A program made the translations under genes and the position numbers. This document shows positions 1 through 9,679 of a stretch of DNA of 10,097 bases, piece after piece. Numbering within the stretch: position 1 is the first letter of the stretch; every line of letters begins with the position of its first letter. The notes under the pieces are model-generated. The model was not told the origin of the DNA. It made no database searches and saw nothing but the letters and a program-made list of their open reading frames with translations. Origin of the DNA: Synechococcus sp. GFB01 (GTDB lineage Bacteria; Cyanobacteriota; Cyanobacteriia; PCC-6307; Cyanobiaceae); contig NZ_LFEK01000116.1 of assembly GCF_001039265.1 (NCBI RefSeq), forward strand, positions 1,483 to 11,579. The letters run 5' to 3'.

Positions 1-2
1 TG

Positions 3-927
3 CCCGCCGGGGTCATGCCGCTGCAATGGCACGATGCCCCGACTCGCGAGATCGTGGAGCGGCTGCAGCCACAGAGCAATCGCGGCCAGGCCGACTTCGA
101 GGCCGCCGTGGCCAGCGCACGCGAGCACATCGCCGCGGGCGACGTCTTTCAGCTGGTGCTCAGCCAGCGACTGGAGACGCGCATCGAGCGCGACCCCTTC
201 GAGCTCTACCGAAGCCTGCGGATGGTGAATCCATCCCCCTACATGGCCTTCTTCAATTTTGGCGGCTGGTATCTGATCGGCTCCAGTCCGGAGGTGATGG
301 TGAAGGCCGATCCGCTGCCGAACGGAGGCATCCGCGCCTCGCTGCGGCCGATCGCCGGGACCCGCCCCCGGGGCGCTGATGAGGCGGAGGACCAGGAGCT
401 GGAGACCGACCTGCTGGCCGATCCCAAGGAGCGGGCCGAGCACGTGATGCTGGTGGATCTGGGCCGCAACGACCTGGGCCGGGTCTGTGAGCCGGGCAGC
501 GTGCGGGTGAGCGATCTGATGGTGATCGAGCGCTACTCGCACGTGATGCACATCGTGAGCCAGGTGGAGGGCCTGCTCGCCAGGGCAGGACGGTGTGGGA
601 TCTGCTGATGGCCTCCTTCCCGGCGGGCACGGTCAGCGGCGCCCCCAAGATCCGGGCCATGCAGCTGATCCATGCGCTCGAGCCCGATGCCCGGGGCCCT
701 ACTCCGGCGTCTATGGAGCGGTGGACCTGGCCGGTGCTCTGAATACGGCGATCACGATCCGCACCATGGTCGTTCTGCCCCATCCCGAAGGGGGCTGGCG
801 GGTCCAGGTGCAGGCGGGTGCCGGCGTGGTGGCCGATTCCAGGCCCGAGGCCGAGTACCAGGAGACGCTCAACAAGGCGCGGGGGATGCTCAAGGCCCTG
901 GCCTGTCTGCTGCCGGCCCGGCCATGA
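3..927 (+). CDS. trpE: Anthranilate synthase component I, 3' part, two frameshifts
   Basis: This is the large subunit of anthranilate synthase, which makes anthranilate from chorismate as the first step of tryptophan synthesis. About 308 C-terminal residues of roughly 500 are visible; the start and the N-terminal Trp-binding part lie upstream. Visible chorismate-binding family motifs are [11 protein letters not shown] (about 140-172), [39 protein letters not shown] (about 450-478), [27 protein letters not shown] (about 617-663) and [12 protein letters not shown]. The frame is broken twice. One missing G in the run 583-585 would restore [13 protein letters not shown], and one missing base in 693-699 (GGGGCCC) would restore [10 protein letters not shown]; uncorrected, the first frame stops at 606-608. 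The stop overlaps the gshA start as ATGA (924-927). The PabB family is related, but the match and the ppc/gshA setting favour TrpE. The breaks are probably sequence errors. Confidence 0.9.
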
Positions 928-2074
928 GTGCCCTGCTGGCCAAGGGCTTCGAGGTGGAGATGTACACCGGCCGGGCCGATGGCACGGTGGTGGGCTGCTC
1001 GGCGGAGGTGGCTGAGGCGCTGCCCGGTTTCGTCACGGAACCCGATCAGCGCAATCTCGAGTACATCACGCCCCCCGAAGCCAGCTACAGGCGCCAGCTT
1101 GAGCTGCTGCTGGAACCCCGGCGTCGCCTGCGTCAGTGGCTCGCCGCCCGCGGACTCACCCTGCTGCCGGGCAGCACCCTGAGCACCGGCGACAGCCGGC
1201 GCTTCGAGCGCTCCGACCCTGCCAACCCCTATCACGCCTACATCGAGGCCAGCTACGGCACCCGGGTGGTGACCGCCAGCGTGCACATCAACCTCGGGCT
1301 CACGGCGATGGATCCGCTGTTCGCCTCACTGCGCCTGCTGCGCTGTGAAGCGGCGCTCCTGCTGGCCCTCTCGGCCAGCTCCCCCTTCCTGGATGGGGCT
1401 CCCACCGGAGCCCATTCCCAGCGCTGGCTGCAGTTTCCGCTCACGCCGCCCCGCGTGCCCCTGTTCCTCGATCACGGGCACTACGTGGCATGGATGGAGG
1501 AGCAGCTGGCGAGCGGAGCCATGCAGAACGTGCGCCACCTCTGGACATCGGTGCGGCCCAACGGACCCGACCGGCCCCGCGAGCTCAACCGGGTGGAGAT
1601 CCGCATCTGCGATCTGGTCGCCGACCCGCTGTTGCTGCTGGCGATCACCGCCTACGCCGAAGTGCGGATGCAGCAGCTGCTGCGCCAGCCCGAGCGATGG
1701 GATCCCCTCCAGGCCAGCGACCTCACCCCCGCTGAGCTGGCCGAACTGGCCGATGCCAACGACCGGACCGCCGCCCGCTCCAGCCTGGACGCAACCCTGC
1801 AGCACTGGAGTGACGGCAGCCCGATCCAGGCACGGCAGTGGCTGCGCTCCAATCTGGAGACCATGGCCCCGCTGGCGGCCGAGCTGGGGCTGACCCAGCT
1901 GCTGGTCGAACTGGAATCCGTGCTGGAGCACGGCAATCAGGCGATCGACTGGCTGCGTCGCCATCGGGCCGGTGAAGCCGTGGGCGCGATCGTGGCCAGC
2001 GATGCGGCCGCCCTGGCGAAGCGGGAAGCGCAGCTGGCCAAGCTGGTCACAGACGGGCGTGCCTGCCTTTTGGG

Positions 2075-2078
<4 letters not shown>
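924..2078 (+). CDS. gshA: Glutamate-cysteine ligase, cyanobacterial type
   Basis: This cytosolic enzyme performs ATP-dependent joining of glutamate and cysteine to gamma-glutamylcysteine, the first step of glutathione synthesis. The predicted protein has 384 residues, the usual size of the cyanobacterial GshA family, which is distantly related to the GCS2/carboxylate-amine ligases. Recognisable segments are RNLEYITPP (residues 43-51), the stretch from [13 protein letters not shown] to [21 protein letters not shown] (119-125) and [10 protein letters not shown] (221-230), where the acidic and basic residues resemble the substrate-binding strands of the fold. The C-terminal third is helical and Ala/Leu-rich. 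The ATG at 924 is chosen because it overlaps the trpE stop (ATGA) and begins the family-like N-terminus; the frame stays open upstream, but that part is noise opposite trpE. The stop also overlaps the ppc start as ATGA (2075-2078), which suggests one transcript with coupled translation. No gshB is in the window. Confidence 0.9.
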
Positions 2079-5068
<2,990 letters not shown>

Positions 5069-5085
5069 CGATCCTGGAATCCCTG

Positions 5086-5541
5086 TTGCTCCCCTTCCGC
5101 AGCCAGCCGCCGGCCCCTCGCCTGCCGGAGGGCTGCCAGCTGCTGCAGAATTCCTGGCCAGACTGCGACGGCCTCAACCGGCTGCTTCAGCTGGCCGGCG
5201 AGGCCCCTCGCCCGCAGGAGCGCTGGCAACGGCTCCTGGAGCGCAGCCTCTGGCACCTGGCCGTCACGGGGGCAGGCGGCGAGCTGCTGGGGTTCGTGCG
5301 CGCCACCAGCGATCTGGCTCTCAACGCCAACCTCTGGGATCTGCTCAGCAATCCGGCGGATCCGGGCCGGGGTGCGATCCTGCAGGCTCTGGTGCACGGC
5401 TCCCTGCAGCGGCTGCGACGCGAACTGGCAGGCTGCAGCATCTCCCTCTCGGCACCCCCGGAGGCTCTGCGGGCCCTGGAGCGACATGGCTTCGTGCTCG
5501 ACCCCGGTGGCATCAGGGCCATGGGACTGCGGCTGCGCTGA
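5086..5541 (+). CDS. GNAT-like N-acetyltransferase, substrate unknown
   Basis: This is a predicted small acyl-CoA-dependent acetyltransferase of 151 residues with unknown substrate. The C-terminal half carries the GNAT signature: the strand GFVRATSD (about 69-76), NANLWDLLSNP (about 80-90) and PGRGAILQALV (about 93-103), which corresponds to the acetyl-CoA pyrophosphate loop (R/Q-x-x-G-x-G/A) and the following helix. The ending ERHGFVLDPGGIRAMGLRLR resembles the terminal strands of the fold. The N-terminal half has helices but no motif I can name. The loop is less regular than usual, so catalytic activity is uncertain. The start is unclear: the frame has no ATG or GTG. TTG 5086 has GGAA six bases upstream. 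CTG 5065 would overlap the ppc stop as CTGA, mirroring the two ATGA junctions upstream. Probably co-transcribed with ppc. No + strand terminator follows. Confidence 0.65.
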   Translation: MLPFRSQPPAPRLPEGCQLLQNSWPDCDGLNRLLQLAGEAPRPQERWQRLLERSLWHLAVTGAGGELLGFVRATSDLALNANLWDLLSNPADPGRGAILQALVHGSLQRLRRELAGCSISLSAPPEALRALERHGFVLDPGGIRAMGLRLR

Positions 5542-5571
5542 GCACCCGGGCTGCTCTCGGGCATCAGCAAC

Positions 5572-5615
5572 AAAAACTCCGCTTGCCCTCCTCAGAGCAC
5601 TGAGAAAGGCAAGCG
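5572..5615 (-). terminator. Rho-independent terminator of the tRNA-Arg transcript
   Basis: On the - strand an 8-bp stem is formed by CGCTTGCC and GGCAAGCG (complements at 5608-5615 and 5580-5587). It contains an inner 5-bp stem CTCAG/CTGAG (5600-5604 with 5591-5595). The stem is followed three bases later by TTTTT (complement of 5572-5576). The T-run lies only on the - strand side, so it ends the tRNA transcript coming from 5728, not the ppc/GNAT transcript; on the + strand the hairpin is followed by a purine-rich stretch. Confidence 0.75.
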
Positions 5616-5659
5616 AAGAGGTGCCCGAAGGCACGGAACGGGGCCTGAGGAAGGCGAGC
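5581..5659. repeat. Three related 15-bp elements in the tRNA trailer
   Basis: The motif CTGAGRAAGGCRAGC occurs as a direct pair at 5600-5614 and 5645-5659, and in inverted orientation at 5581-5595 (GCTTGCCCTCCTCAG). The copy at 5645-5659 includes the last five bases of the tRNA gene. The inverted copy can pair either with 5600-5614 (the terminator hairpin) or with 5645-5659 (13 Watson-Crick pairs, one G-T pair and one mismatch). A further small perfect hairpin, GTGCC-CGAA-GGCAC (5621-5634), sits between them. Confidence 0.6.
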
Positions 5660-5728
5660 ATGGAGGGACTCGAACCCCCGACACTCAGAACCGGAATCTG
5701 ATGCTCTATCCAACTGAGCTACATGCCC
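5655..5728 (-). tRNA. tRNA-Arg (anticodon CCG)
   Basis: This 74-nt cloverleaf decodes CGG arginine codons. Read on the - strand: acceptor arm GGGCATG pairs with CATGCTC (one G-T pair); D arm is GCTC-AGTTGGATA-GAGC; anticodon arm is TCAGA-TTCCGGT-TCTGA with CCG at loop positions 34-36; variable loop is GTGTC; T arm is GGGGG-TTCGAGT-CCCTC (one G-T pair); the discriminator is G. The 3' CCA is not encoded, so it must be added after processing. It is convergent with the GNAT gene and head-to-head with recF. A hairpin with a T-run follows on the same strand. Confidence 0.97.
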
Positions 5729-5735
5729 GTGGCCG

Positions 5736-6884
5736 TTGCCGGCTCCTCCTACCTTAACCGCTGGCCGCCTCGGACCCATCCGGCTGCAACGCCTTGAGCT
5801 GCTGCATTTCCGCAACATCACCGGCCTGGAACTGGCGCTGGAGGCGCCGAGGCTGCTGGTGGTGGGCCGCAACGGGGAGGGCAAATCCAACCTCCTGGAG
5901 GCGGTGGAACTGCTGGGCAGCCTGCGCTCGCACCGCAGCAGCAGCGACCGCGAGCTGATCCAGCTCGGCCAGAGCTCAAGCCGCCTGCGCACCCGCACCA
6001 GCGGCGGCGATCTGCTCGAACTGGAGCTGCGCCAGCGGGGCGGTCGCCTGGCGCTGAGGAACGCCAAACCCCTGGAGCGCCAGCACGACCTGCTCGGCAG
6101 TCTGCGGTGCGTCAGCTTCAGCGCCCTCGATCTCGAACTGGTGCGCGGCGAACCGAGCCAACGGCGCCGCTGGCTGGATCGGATCGTGCTGCAGCTGGAG
6201 CCGGTCTACGGCGACCTGCTCAGCCGCTACGCGCGCCTGCTGCGCCAGCGCAGCCAGCTGCTGCGCCGCAGCCTCGGCGGCAGCGATCCGCAGGCTCTGC
6301 TGGAGGCCTTCGACCTGCAGCAGGCCACGATCGGCACGCGGCTGCACCGTCGGCGCTGGCGTGCCCTGCGGCGCCTGGAACCCCTGGCGGCGGCATGGCA
6401 GCAACGGCTGAGCGGTGGGCGGGAGCAGCTCAGCCTGGTCTACCGGCCAGGCACCCTGCTGCCGCAAGAGGAGGCGGAGGAGCCCTGGCGCAGGGCTCTG
6501 GCGGACCAGCTGGCGGGGCAGCGGGCCGAGGAACTGCGGCTGGGCCAGTGCACGGCGGGGCCCCATCGCGATGAGGTGGAGCTGCTGCTGGCCGGCCAGC
6601 CGGCCCGGCGCTTCGGTTCGGCCGGACAGCAACGCACCACCGTGCTGGCGCTCAAACTGGCCGAACTGGAACTGGTGCGCCAGGTGGTGGGCGAACCACC
6701 GCTGCTGCTGCTCGACGATGTGCTGGCCGAGCTCGACCTGGGCCGCCAGGGGCTGCTCCTGGAAGCGGTGGGCGACGGGCACCAGTGCCTGGTGAGCGCC
6801 ACCCATCTGGAGGCCTTCAGCGGCGGCTGGCGCCGGCACAGCCAGGTGGTGCGCATGGAGGCCGGCCGACTGTGCGCCGCCTGA
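5736..6884 (+). CDS. recF: DNA replication and repair protein RecF
   Basis: RecF is an SMC-like ATPase that with RecO and RecR loads RecA on gapped DNA during recombinational repair. The 382-residue length fits the family. The Walker A motif GRNGEGKS is at residues 44-51, after the typical opening [12 protein letters not shown]. The middle segment [14 protein letters not shown] matches the RecF arm region. The C-terminal part has [18 protein letters not shown] (signature region) and Walker [13 protein letters not shown] with Asp327-Asp328. The start is uncertain: the only ordinary start codon in frame is TTG 5736, whereas the family start would align with the ATC at 5778 ([11 protein letters not shown]). 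The annotated start is seven bases from the divergent tRNA gene, so any recF promoter would have to lie in the tRNA or in the upstream convergent region. The next gene, speD, follows after 75 bases. Confidence 0.93.
   Translation: MPAPPTLTAGRLGPIRLQRLELLHFRNITGLELALEAPRLLVVGRNGEGKSNLLEAVELLGSLRSHRSSSDRELIQLGQSSSRLRTRTSGGDLLELELRQRGGRLALRNAKPLERQHDLLGSLRCVSFSALDLELVRGEPSQRRRWLDRIVLQLEPVYGDLLSRYARLLRQRSQLLRRSLGGSDPQALLEAFDLQQATIGTRLHRRRWRALRRLEPLAAAWQQRLSGGREQLSLVYRPGTLLPQEEAEEPWRRALADQLAGQRAEELRLGQCTAGPHRDEVELLLAGQPARRFGSAGQQRTTVLALKLAELELVRQVVGEPPLLLLDDVLAELDLGRQGLLLEAVGDGHQCLVSATHLEAFSGGWRRHSQVVRMEAGRLCAA
5751..5756 (-). promoter_or_regulatory. Weak candidate -10 box for tRNA-Arg
   Basis: On the - strand TAAGGT lies 23 bases upstream of the tRNA 5' end, which would give a leader of about 15 bases. 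It matches TATAAT at three of six positions. No good -35 box is visible 16-18 bases further upstream (ATGGGT there). If real, the tRNA promoter lies within the annotated 5' end of recF. This is a tentative call. Confidence 0.25.
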
Positions 6885-6929
6885 ACCAAGAGGCCCTTAC
6901 AACCCGTTCCACAACCAGCGTTCAGCGCG

Positions 6930-6935
6930 TATGGT
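6930..6935 (+). promoter_or_regulatory. Candidate -10 box for speD
   Basis: TATGGT matches TATAAT at four of six positions and lies 24 bases before the speD ATG, implying a leader of about 18 bases. The hexamer 17 bases upstream (TTCCAC, 6907-6912) is a poor -35. The 75-base gap 6885-6959 shows no hairpin terminator for recF and no Shine-Dalgarno sequence. Confidence 0.3.
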
Positions 6936-6959
6936 GATCAGCTTGTGTGATCGACTTCG

Positions 6960-7439
6960 ATGACCCAGAGCCTGCCCTGCCTCCACCCCAACCCGGGATG
7001 GACGGGAGCCACCGCAGCCCAACAGGCCGCGCCCCTGCCCCATCAGATTTCCGAAACGGTCGGGAAACACTGCATCCTCGAGCTCTACGACTGCGACAGC
7101 GCCAGGCTCGACGACGAAGCTTTCCTCAGGGACACCATCACCTCAGCAGCGAAACGGGCTGGTGCCACCCTGCTTAACCTGATCACCCACCGCTTCGAAC
7201 CCCAGGGCGTGACGGGCCTGGCCCTGCTGGCCGAATCCCACATCTCGATTCACACGTGGCCGGAATCGGGCTACGCCGCCGTGGATGTGTTCACCTGCGG
7301 CGATCACACCATGCCTGAGCGGGCCTGCCAGGTGTTGGCCGACGAGCTCGGAGCAGGCAGACACAAGCTGACCAGCTTCCGCCGCGAAACCCCCTCCAGC
7401 GTTGCCGGCAGCGAGCGCGAGCCGGCCCTGGCTGCCTGA
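6960..7439 (+). CDS. speD: S-adenosylmethionine decarboxylase proenzyme (pyruvoyl type)
   Basis: SpeD removes CO2 from S-adenosylmethionine to give the aminopropyl donor for spermidine synthesis. It is made as a proenzyme that cuts itself to form a pyruvoyl group. Of its 159 residues, [14 protein letters not shown] contains the self-cleavage site between Glu92 and Ser93; His98 and Cys113 (VFTCGDH) are the processing and catalytic residues. The spacing Ser+5 and Ser+20 equals that of the Thermotoga enzyme (S63, H68, C83). An N-terminal extension of about 30 residues before [10 protein letters not shown] is longer than in compact bacterial SpeD proteins. No other ATG in frame would remove it, and similar extensions are what I recall for picocyanobacteria. 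No spermidine synthase gene is adjacent. The downstream neighbour larE is convergent. Confidence 0.95.
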   Translation: MTQSLPCLHPNPGWTGATAAQQAAPLPHQISETVGKHCILELYDCDSARLDDEAFLRDTITSAAKRAGATLLNLITHRFEPQGVTGLALLAESHISIHTWPESGYAAVDVFTCGDHTMPERACQVLADELGAGRHKLTSFRRETPSSVAGSEREPALAA

Positions 7440-7458
7440 ACCACCCTGCGCACAGCTT

Positions 7459-7486
7459 CCCGGCCGGCGGCTCGACCGCAGCCGGG
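7459..7486. terminator. GC-rich hairpin between convergent speD and larE
   Basis: CCCGGC (7459-7464) pairs with GCCGGG (7481-7486), with a possible inner CGG/CCG pair around the loop CTCGA. It lies in the 52-base gap between the two stop codons. Neither side has a T-run, so it could slow or end transcription from both directions, but it is not a standard rho-independent terminator. Confidence 0.35.
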
Positions 7487-7491
7487 CCGTG

Positions 7492-8354
7492 CTACGCCGA
7501 CAGGACGCGATTCAGCTTGCCGCTCACCAGGCCCTCGAGATCCAGGCTCACGGCGCTGAAGCCCAGCGCCGTGAAGGCGTCGACCAGCTCCGTGCGGCAC
7601 TCGGTATCCGACCAGCGCCGCAGAGCCTCGACCAGCTGATCGGCGGGCAACTCGATCCGGGCCGCCTCCCCCTGGCTGCGCACCCGGAGTTCCCGCCAGC
7701 CTTGCTGCCGCAACCAGTCCTCCGCGGCCGCGACCCGCTGCAGCCGCGCAGCGGTGATCGGCTCGCCATAGGGAAAGCGGGAGGCCAGACAGGGCTGGGC
7801 CGGCTTGTCCCACCAGGGCAGGCCCAGGGCGCGGGAGAGCTGCCGCACCTCGGCCTTGCCGATGCCCTGCTCGGCCAGGGCGAGCGCACCCCGGCCTCGC
7901 GGGCGGCCCGGATACCGGGGCGGTGCTCGCTGAGGTCGTCGGCATTCACACCGTCGAGCACCGGGGTGTCGGGGCGGCCCGCGGCCGCAAGCTCGGCAGC
8001 GAGCGGCCCCAGCAGCCGATGCAGCTCGCGCTTGCAGGCGTAGCAGCGATCCGCTGGGTTGTCGGCATAGGCGGGATCGCGCAGCTCAGCGGTGGGGATC
8101 TCCCTGTGACGGATCCGCAGCCAACGGGCCTGTTCGGCCGCCTCGGCACGCAGATGGGGCGCCAGGGCGGGGGACACCCCCGTGACCGCGAGTGCTCCAT
8201 CGCCGCACTGCTCGACCGCGAGGGCCGCCACCAGTGCGCTGTCGACCCCACCGGAATAGGCCACCACCACGGCTGGTTGAGCGGCCAGCTGAGCCCGCAG
8301 CCGCTGCAGCGCCTGCTCCAGAGGAGCGGGCAGGCTCTCAAGCAGGCGGAACAT
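7492..8354 (-). CDS. larE: LarE-type ATP-dependent sulfur transferase, one frameshift
   Basis: LarE is a PP-loop enzyme that adenylates the carboxylates of a pyridinium dinucleotide and transfers sulfur, in the sacrificial form from its own cysteine, during synthesis of the nickel-pincer cofactor. Corrected for one frameshift the protein has 287 residues. It shows the PP-loop SGGVDS (34-39), NPADRCYACKREL (about 99-111), DGVNADDLSEHRPG (about 134-147), and PCLASRFPYG with Cys189 at the place of the family's sulfur-donor cysteine. The frame breaks after GVRSP (near 7878-7880). Adding one base to that run, GGG on the + strand, restores GVRSPLAEQGIGKAEVRQL exactly. The start at 8354 (MFRLLESLPAP) matches the family length; the frame stays open to 8459. 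No LarB or LarC is in the window, so the client enzyme is unknown. The break is probably a sequence error. Confidence 0.88.
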
Positions 8355-8466
8355 CGGGCGAGGCGCGGCATCAACACAGGCTGAGCGGATCCTGGCAGGA
8401 ACCGGCCCAGCGGTGAGCATCCTCAGCCGCCTCTTCGCCCCTGGCAGCCAGCCCTGCAACCTCCCG

Positions 8467-8495
8467 CCGCCGGTAACATCGCGAGGAGCCGGCGG
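8467..8495 (+). promoter_or_regulatory. Inverted repeat and candidate -10 box before the tandem CobO-like gene
   Basis: CCGCCGG (8467-8473) and CCGGCGG (8489-8495) form a perfect 7-bp inverted repeat with a 15-base spacer. The spacer holds TAACAT (8474-8479, four of six matches to TATAAT) and AGGAG (8484-8488). AGGAG lies six bases before GTG 8495 and twelve before ATG 8501. If TAACAT is the -10 box, transcription would start close to AGGAG and the leader would be very short. If the transcript starts further upstream, the hairpin would hold the ribosome site in its loop. The rest of the 140-base divergent gap (8355-8494) shows nothing recognisable. Confidence 0.35.
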
Positions 8496-9673
8496 TGTTC
8501 ATGAGCTCCAGCACCCGATCGCCGCAGGCCCGGACCCAATCGCCGCAACGGGGCAGCGGCCGGGGAATCGGCATCCGCACGGCCGCCGACCGCGACGAGC
8601 GCGCCCACGGGCAGCTGCATGTCTACGACGGTGACGGCAAGGGGAAGAGCCAGGCGGCCCTGGGCGTGGTGCTGCGCACGATCGGCCTGGGGATCTGTGA
8701 ACAGAAACGCACCCGGGTGCTGCTGCTCCGCTTCCTCAAAGGGCCGGGCCGCGCCTACGACGAGGACGCCGCGATCGAGGCTCTCCAGCAGGGCTTCCCT
8801 CATCTGATCGACCAGGTGCGCACCGGCCGGGGTGACTTCTTCACCGCCGAGGAGGTGACACCCTTCGATCGGCAGGAAGCCCAGCGGGGCTGGGACATCG
8901 CCAAGGGGGCGATCGCCAGCAACCTCTACTCGGTGGTGGTGCTCGATGAGCTCAACCCGGTGCTGGATCTGGGCCTGCTCGACACCGAGGAGGTGTGCCG
9001 CACGCTGGCCGCCAAGCCCGACGGCATGGAGGTGATCTGCACCGGTCGCGCGGCACCACGCCAGCTGATCCAGCTGGCCGACCTCCACTCGGAGATGCGC
9101 GCCCACCAGGGCGAGGGGGGGCTCGATGGCATCGAGATCTACACCGGCGAGGGCAAGGGCAAGAGCACCAGCGCGCTGGGCAAGGCGCTGCAGGCGATCG
9201 GGCGGGGCATCAGCCAGGACAAGAGCCACCGGGTGCTGATCCTGCAGTGGCTCAAGGGGGGCAAGGGCTACACCGAGGACGCGGCGATCGCAGCCCTGCG
9301 CGAGAGCTACCCGCATCTGGTCGATCATCTGCGCTCCGGGCGCGATGCGATCGTGTGGCGCGGCCAGCAGCAGCCGATCGACTACGTGGAGGCGGAGCGG
9401 GCCTGGGAGATCGCCCGCGCCGCCATCTCCAGCGGCCTCTACAAGACGGTGATCCTCGATGAGATCAACCCCACCGTGGATCTGGAGCTGCTGCCGGTGG
9501 AGCCGATCGTGCAGACGCTGCTGCGCAAACCGGCGGAAACCGAGGTGATCCTGACCGGCCGCTGCAAGAACCGACCCGCCTATTTCGATCTGGCCAGCGT
9601 GCACTCCGAGATGGTGTGCCACAAGCACTACGCCGAGCGGGGCGTGAACCTCAAGCGAGGGGTGGATTACTGA
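8495..9673 (+). CDS. Tandem CobO/BtuR-like ATP:corrinoid adenosyltransferase
   Basis: The 392-residue protein holds two consecutive P-loop domains of the CobO/BtuR family, whose known members move the adenosyl group of ATP to cob(I)alamin or cobyrinic acid diamide. Domain 1 (about 38-205) has GDGKGKS (46-52), VVLDELNP (Asp151) and CTGR (about 182-185). Domain 2 (about 211-392) has GEGKGKS (218-224), VILDEINP (Asp322), LTGR (353-356) and the family C-terminus GVNLKRGVDY, which domain 1 lacks. Equivalent motifs are 171-172 residues apart, so this looks like an internal duplication. Residues 1-37 are basic and probably disordered. GTG 8495 has AGGAG at good spacing; ATG 8501 is the alternative. 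Usual family members are near 200 residues. Corrinoid adenosylation is inferred from homology; another nucleotidyl or regulatory role is possible. It ends six bases from the convergent moeB-like gene. Confidence 0.85.
   Translation: MFMSSSTRSPQARTQSPQRGSGRGIGIRTAADRDERAHGQLHVYDGDGKGKSQAALGVVLRTIGLGICEQKRTRVLLLRFLKGPGRAYDEDAAIEALQQGFPHLIDQVRTGRGDFFTAEEVTPFDRQEAQRGWDIAKGAIASNLYSVVVLDELNPVLDLGLLDTEEVCRTLAAKPDGMEVICTGRAAPRQLIQLADLHSEMRAHQGEGGLDGIEIYTGEGKGKSTSALGKALQAIGRGISQDKSHRVLILQWLKGGKGYTEDAAIAALRESYPHLVDHLRSGRDAIVWRGQQQPIDYVEAERAWEIARAAISSGLYKTVILDEINPTVDLELLPVEPIVQTLLRKPAETEVILTGRCKNRPAYFDLASVHSEMVCHKHYAERGVNLKRGVDY
8909..8916. repeat. HIP1 octamer (GCGATCGC)
   Basis: A perfect copy inside domain 1 of the tandem adenosyltransferase gene, again as GGCGATCGCC. 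Confidence 0.7.
9284..9291. repeat. HIP1 octamer (GCGATCGC)
   Basis: A perfect copy inside domain 2 of the tandem adenosyltransferase gene, encoding part of AAIAAL. Confidence 0.7.
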
Positions 9674-9679
9674 ACGGGC

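Noticed and set aside
575..705. Programmed ribosomal frameshifting in trpE
   Set aside because: No slippery heptamer or supporting structure is evident, two separate shifts would be required, and TrpE is not known to use recoding. Single-base errors explain it more simply.
5572..5634. Terminator for the ppc/GNAT transcript on the + strand
   Set aside because: The hairpin is followed by a purine-rich stretch on the + strand; the T-run is only on the - strand side.
5655..5728. tRNA-Arg as an integration site of a mobile element
   Set aside because: No integrase, no repeated tRNA end flanking an island and no foreign-looking genes; core genes lie on both sides. The only partial repeat is the short trailer element reported separately.
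5976..6839. 287-codon - strand frame opposite recF
   Set aside because: Low-complexity Gln/Ala/Leu composition without motifs; a shadow of recF codons.
6947..7177. 76-codon frame overlapping the start of speD
   Set aside because: It is out of frame with the strongly conserved SpeD, has Arg/Pro-rich noise composition and no motif.
8355..8494. Cobalamin riboswitch or small RNA in the larE/adenosyltransferase gap
   Set aside because: The 140-base gap is too short for a full B12 riboswitch and lacks its conserved box; no other RNA family was recognised.
8423..9628. 401-codon open frame on the - strand opposite the tandem adenosyltransferase gene
   Set aside because: It is another antisense shadow: repetitive His/Gln/Leu composition, with internal repetition that only reflects the duplicated domains on the + strand.
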